Below, in pieces: positions 13,575 through 14,582 of a DNA stretch of 14,582 nt (position 1 is its first letter; each line of letters starts with the position of its first letter). Source of the DNA: Candidatus Altarchaeales archaeon ex4484_96 (GTDB lineage Archaea; Altiarchaeota; Altiarchaeia; IMC4; QMZM01); the NCBI GenBank assembly GCA_002254405.1, contig NJDH01000013.1, forward strand, positions 1-14,582, in the 5' to 3' direction. The translations under genes were made by a program, and so were the position numbers. The notes beneath the pieces were generated by a model. It did no database searches and was not told the DNA's origin. It worked only from the letters and a program-made list of their open reading frames with translations.

Positions 13575-13655
13575 TTATTCGATAATAAAAATATAAAAAA
13601 CATTTAAGTTAAATAGGAGAAAAATCAAATAAAATTAATGCGAGGTGTGGTTTAA
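13575..13655 (+). promoter_or_regulatory. Promoter and ribosome binding site of the Roadblock gene
   Basis: An AT-rich gap of 81 bases with TATA-like aaaaatataaa (about 13586-13596) and tttaagttaaa (about 13603-13613). GAGGTG at 13642-13647 lies 8 bases before ATG 13656. The gap suggests that the small Roadblock protein can be expressed separately, and probably more strongly, than the GTPase fusion. Confidence 0.45.
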
Positions 13656-14027
13656 ATGCCTAAATCAAAAAAGGAGGAATTAGCGGGATTACTAGGTAAC
13701 CTAAAGGATGTTGGTGACATAGATGGAGCAGCTATTGCAACAAGAGATGGTTTACTAATCGCTTCTGAGTTACCTAGAGACGTTAATGCTCAAACATTCG
13801 CTGCCATGTCCGCTACAATGTTCGGAGCAGCTGAGACAGCGATTTCTGAACTTAGAAAAGGGAAGGCAAGAAGAGTAATATCCGAGGCAGAGGATTGTAA
13901 GCTGGTAGCTGTCGACGCCGGCTCAAGCGCCACGTTAGTTGCATTAGTCAGGCCGGAAGCCAATCTTGGTTTGATTTTGATGGAAATAATCAAGGCAGCT
14001 AACATGACCAAAGAGATTATGAAATAA
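13656..14027 (+). CDS. Roadblock/LC7 domain protein (MglB/CvnB-like)
   Basis: A 123-residue single-domain Roadblock/LC7 protein. The pattern is typical: an N-terminal helix (KKEELAGLLGNLKD), the strand pair IDGAAIATRDGLLIASELP, a long central helix (AQTFAAMSATMFGAAETAISEL), then VISEAEDCKLVAVDAGSSATLVALV and a closing helix (LGLILMEIIKAANMTKEI). Such proteins form dimers that bind small GTPases and act as regulators or platforms (MglB for MglA, LC7 domains in the Ragulator complex). Its place after the GTPase fusion points to that partnership. A clear GAGGTG site fixes the start. It ends with tandem TAA TAA, and the next gene starts 9 bases after the first stop, in the same frame. Confidence 0.92.
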   Translation: MPKSKKEELAGLLGNLKDVGDIDGAAIATRDGLLIASELPRDVNAQTFAAMSATMFGAAETAISELRKGKARRVISEAEDCKLVAVDAGSSATLVALVRPEANLGLILMEIIKAANMTKEIMK

Positions 14028-14036
14028 TAATATACG

Positions 14037-14582
14037 ATGGAATTACCGAGAGGTAAACATGTACTATCTGAGAAAACAGAAAATTATACCTCAGTTTATG
14101 AGAAATTACCTGAGAATTTCCAGGGCGTTATCTCTCTGGTAATGAAGGTCGATAAAAAACACCTTTTTAAAGGAGATATTCTTATAGGGGGTGGTGGTTT
14201 GCTTGGTGTTACCCTTGAGGATTTAGATAAGGGTAAGGAAATACACGGGGAGAACGCTCTAGAGCAGATTAAAAGCATGACCCAAGAAAGCAGAGGAGAT
14301 ATTGATGTTTATTCTTTCGAGGATACTGCTATGAACCTAGCTGTTTTAGGAAACAAGCATGTTTTCTTTAGGAAACCATTAGATATCCGCAGACTAGTGA
14401 AAACAGAGCGGGAAGTTGGGAGGTTGAAAAGAAAAGAAGCTAGACTAAAGAAAGCTGAGGAAGAATCAAAAAAGACACCTGAGGAGAAGGCTGCTGCTGA
14501 GGAGAAGGCTGCTGCTGAGGAGAAGGCTGCTGCTGAGGAGAAGGCTGCTGCTGAGGAGAAGGCTGCTGCTGAGGAGAAGGCT
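14037..14582 (+). CDS. DUF2226-like protein with C-terminal EEKAAA repeats, cut by the right edge
   Basis: The visible 182 residues begin MELPRGK and continue with NFQGVISLVMKV, GDILIGGGGLLGVTLEDL, IHGENALEQIK and GDIDVYSF. This resembles the archaeal DUF2226 family, which is of unknown function and perhaps related in layout to PATAN/DUF4388 domains found near MglA-type GTPases. A basic helix (about 122-145, KTEREVGRLKRKEARLKKAEE) follows. From residue 149 a repeated EEKAAA continues to the window end and would form an uninterrupted charged helix. The start has no evident ribosome binding site and sits 9 bases downstream of the Roadblock stop, so re-initiation is likely. The gene is incomplete. 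The DUF2226 assignment is from memory of the pattern and moderate. Confidence 0.62.
   Translation, partial: MELPRGKHVLSEKTENYTSVYEKLPENFQGVISLVMKVDKKHLFKGDILIGGGGLLGVTLEDLDKGKEIHGENALEQIKSMTQESRGDIDVYSFEDTAMNLAVLGNKHVFFRKPLDIRRLVKTEREVGRLKRKEARLKKAEEESKKTPEEKAAAEEKAAAEEKAAAEEKAAAEEKAAAEEKA
14481..14582 (+). repeat. Perfect in-frame 18-bp tandem repeat (EEKAAA), at least 5.67 copies
   Basis: The unit gaggagaaggctgctgct occurs at 14481, 14499, 14517, 14535 and 14553 without a mismatch, plus a 12-base partial copy from 14571 to the edge. It keeps the reading frame and adds EEKAAA per unit. Identical third bases in all copies indicate recent expansion by slippage or recombination. The true copy number is unknown because the array runs off the window. 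Confidence 0.97.

Noticed and set aside
14025..14039. Possible readthrough fusion of the Roadblock protein and the DUF2226-like protein, which share a frame
   Set aside because: Two consecutive TAA codons separate them, and the downstream MELPRGK looks like a natural start of its family.
14481..14582. Tandem repeat considered as a CRISPR array
   Set aside because: The units are directly adjacent with no spacers, only 18 bases long, and keep a reading frame.
1..14582. Search for tRNA, rRNA, insertion sequences and integrase or attachment sites
   Set aside because: No cloverleaf-like sequence, transposase, integrase or flanking direct repeats were visible by eye. A covariance-model scan would be needed to exclude small RNAs.

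Overview
The window is archaeal chromosomal DNA, almost certainly from a euryarchaeote. The strongest marker is an O-phosphoseryl-tRNA synthetase (sepS). This enzyme belongs to the indirect tRNA-Cys charging route, known from methanogens, Archaeoglobus and some uncultured relatives. Other archaeal signs are a KYDG-type ATP-dependent DNA ligase, a Memo/AMMECR1 gene pair, TATA-like boxes close to start codons (short-leader or leaderless transcripts), GAGGTG-type ribosome binding sites and very tight gene packing. I cannot name the species. No rRNA, tRNA, CRISPR array or insertion sequence is visible, and no gene-free stretch exceeds about 150 bases.

Layout. (1) Positions 1-1476: the C-terminal tail of a gene cut by the left edge, converging on a two-gene minus-strand unit made of a DUF89 metal phosphatase and a small M50-like membrane zinc protease. 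(2) 1520-2898: divergent from that unit, a Memo-family gene overlapping an AMMECR1 gene by 4 bases. (3) 2945-4390: a protein with several winged helices, unlike any regulator I can name. (4) 4385-5787: an Hsp20 chaperone, divergent from an exported or membrane-anchored phospholipase D-fold protein that overlaps a two-helix membrane protein. (5) 5784-11205, minus strand: sepS, an Nfu-type Fe-S scaffold, DNA ligase and then a large unusual protein. That protein joins a TIM barrel like hexulose-phosphate synthase, apparently without its catalytic residues, to a coiled coil of about 325 residues and a winged helix. (6) 11264-12202: thiL, divergent from sepS. (7) 12348-14582: a signalling cassette. 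A RecA/KaiC-like domain with a degenerate Walker A is fused to a Ras-like GTPase. It is followed by a Roadblock/LC7 protein and by a DUF2226-like protein that runs into a perfect 18-bp tandem repeat and off the window.

Most genes are housekeeping: translation, Fe-S assembly, DNA repair, thiamine cofactor synthesis, proteostasis and metabolite repair. Two loci look new. The first is the GTPase/Roadblock/DUF2226-like cassette, whose GTPase motifs resemble the CvnD GTPases of actinobacterial conservons. It could be an archaeal GTPase switch built on a dead KaiC scaffold. The second is the pseudo-HPS/coiled-coil/winged-helix protein, whose architecture suggests a metabolite-sensing or structural DNA-binding protein. 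Both interpretations are inference from motifs and need database and structural comparison.
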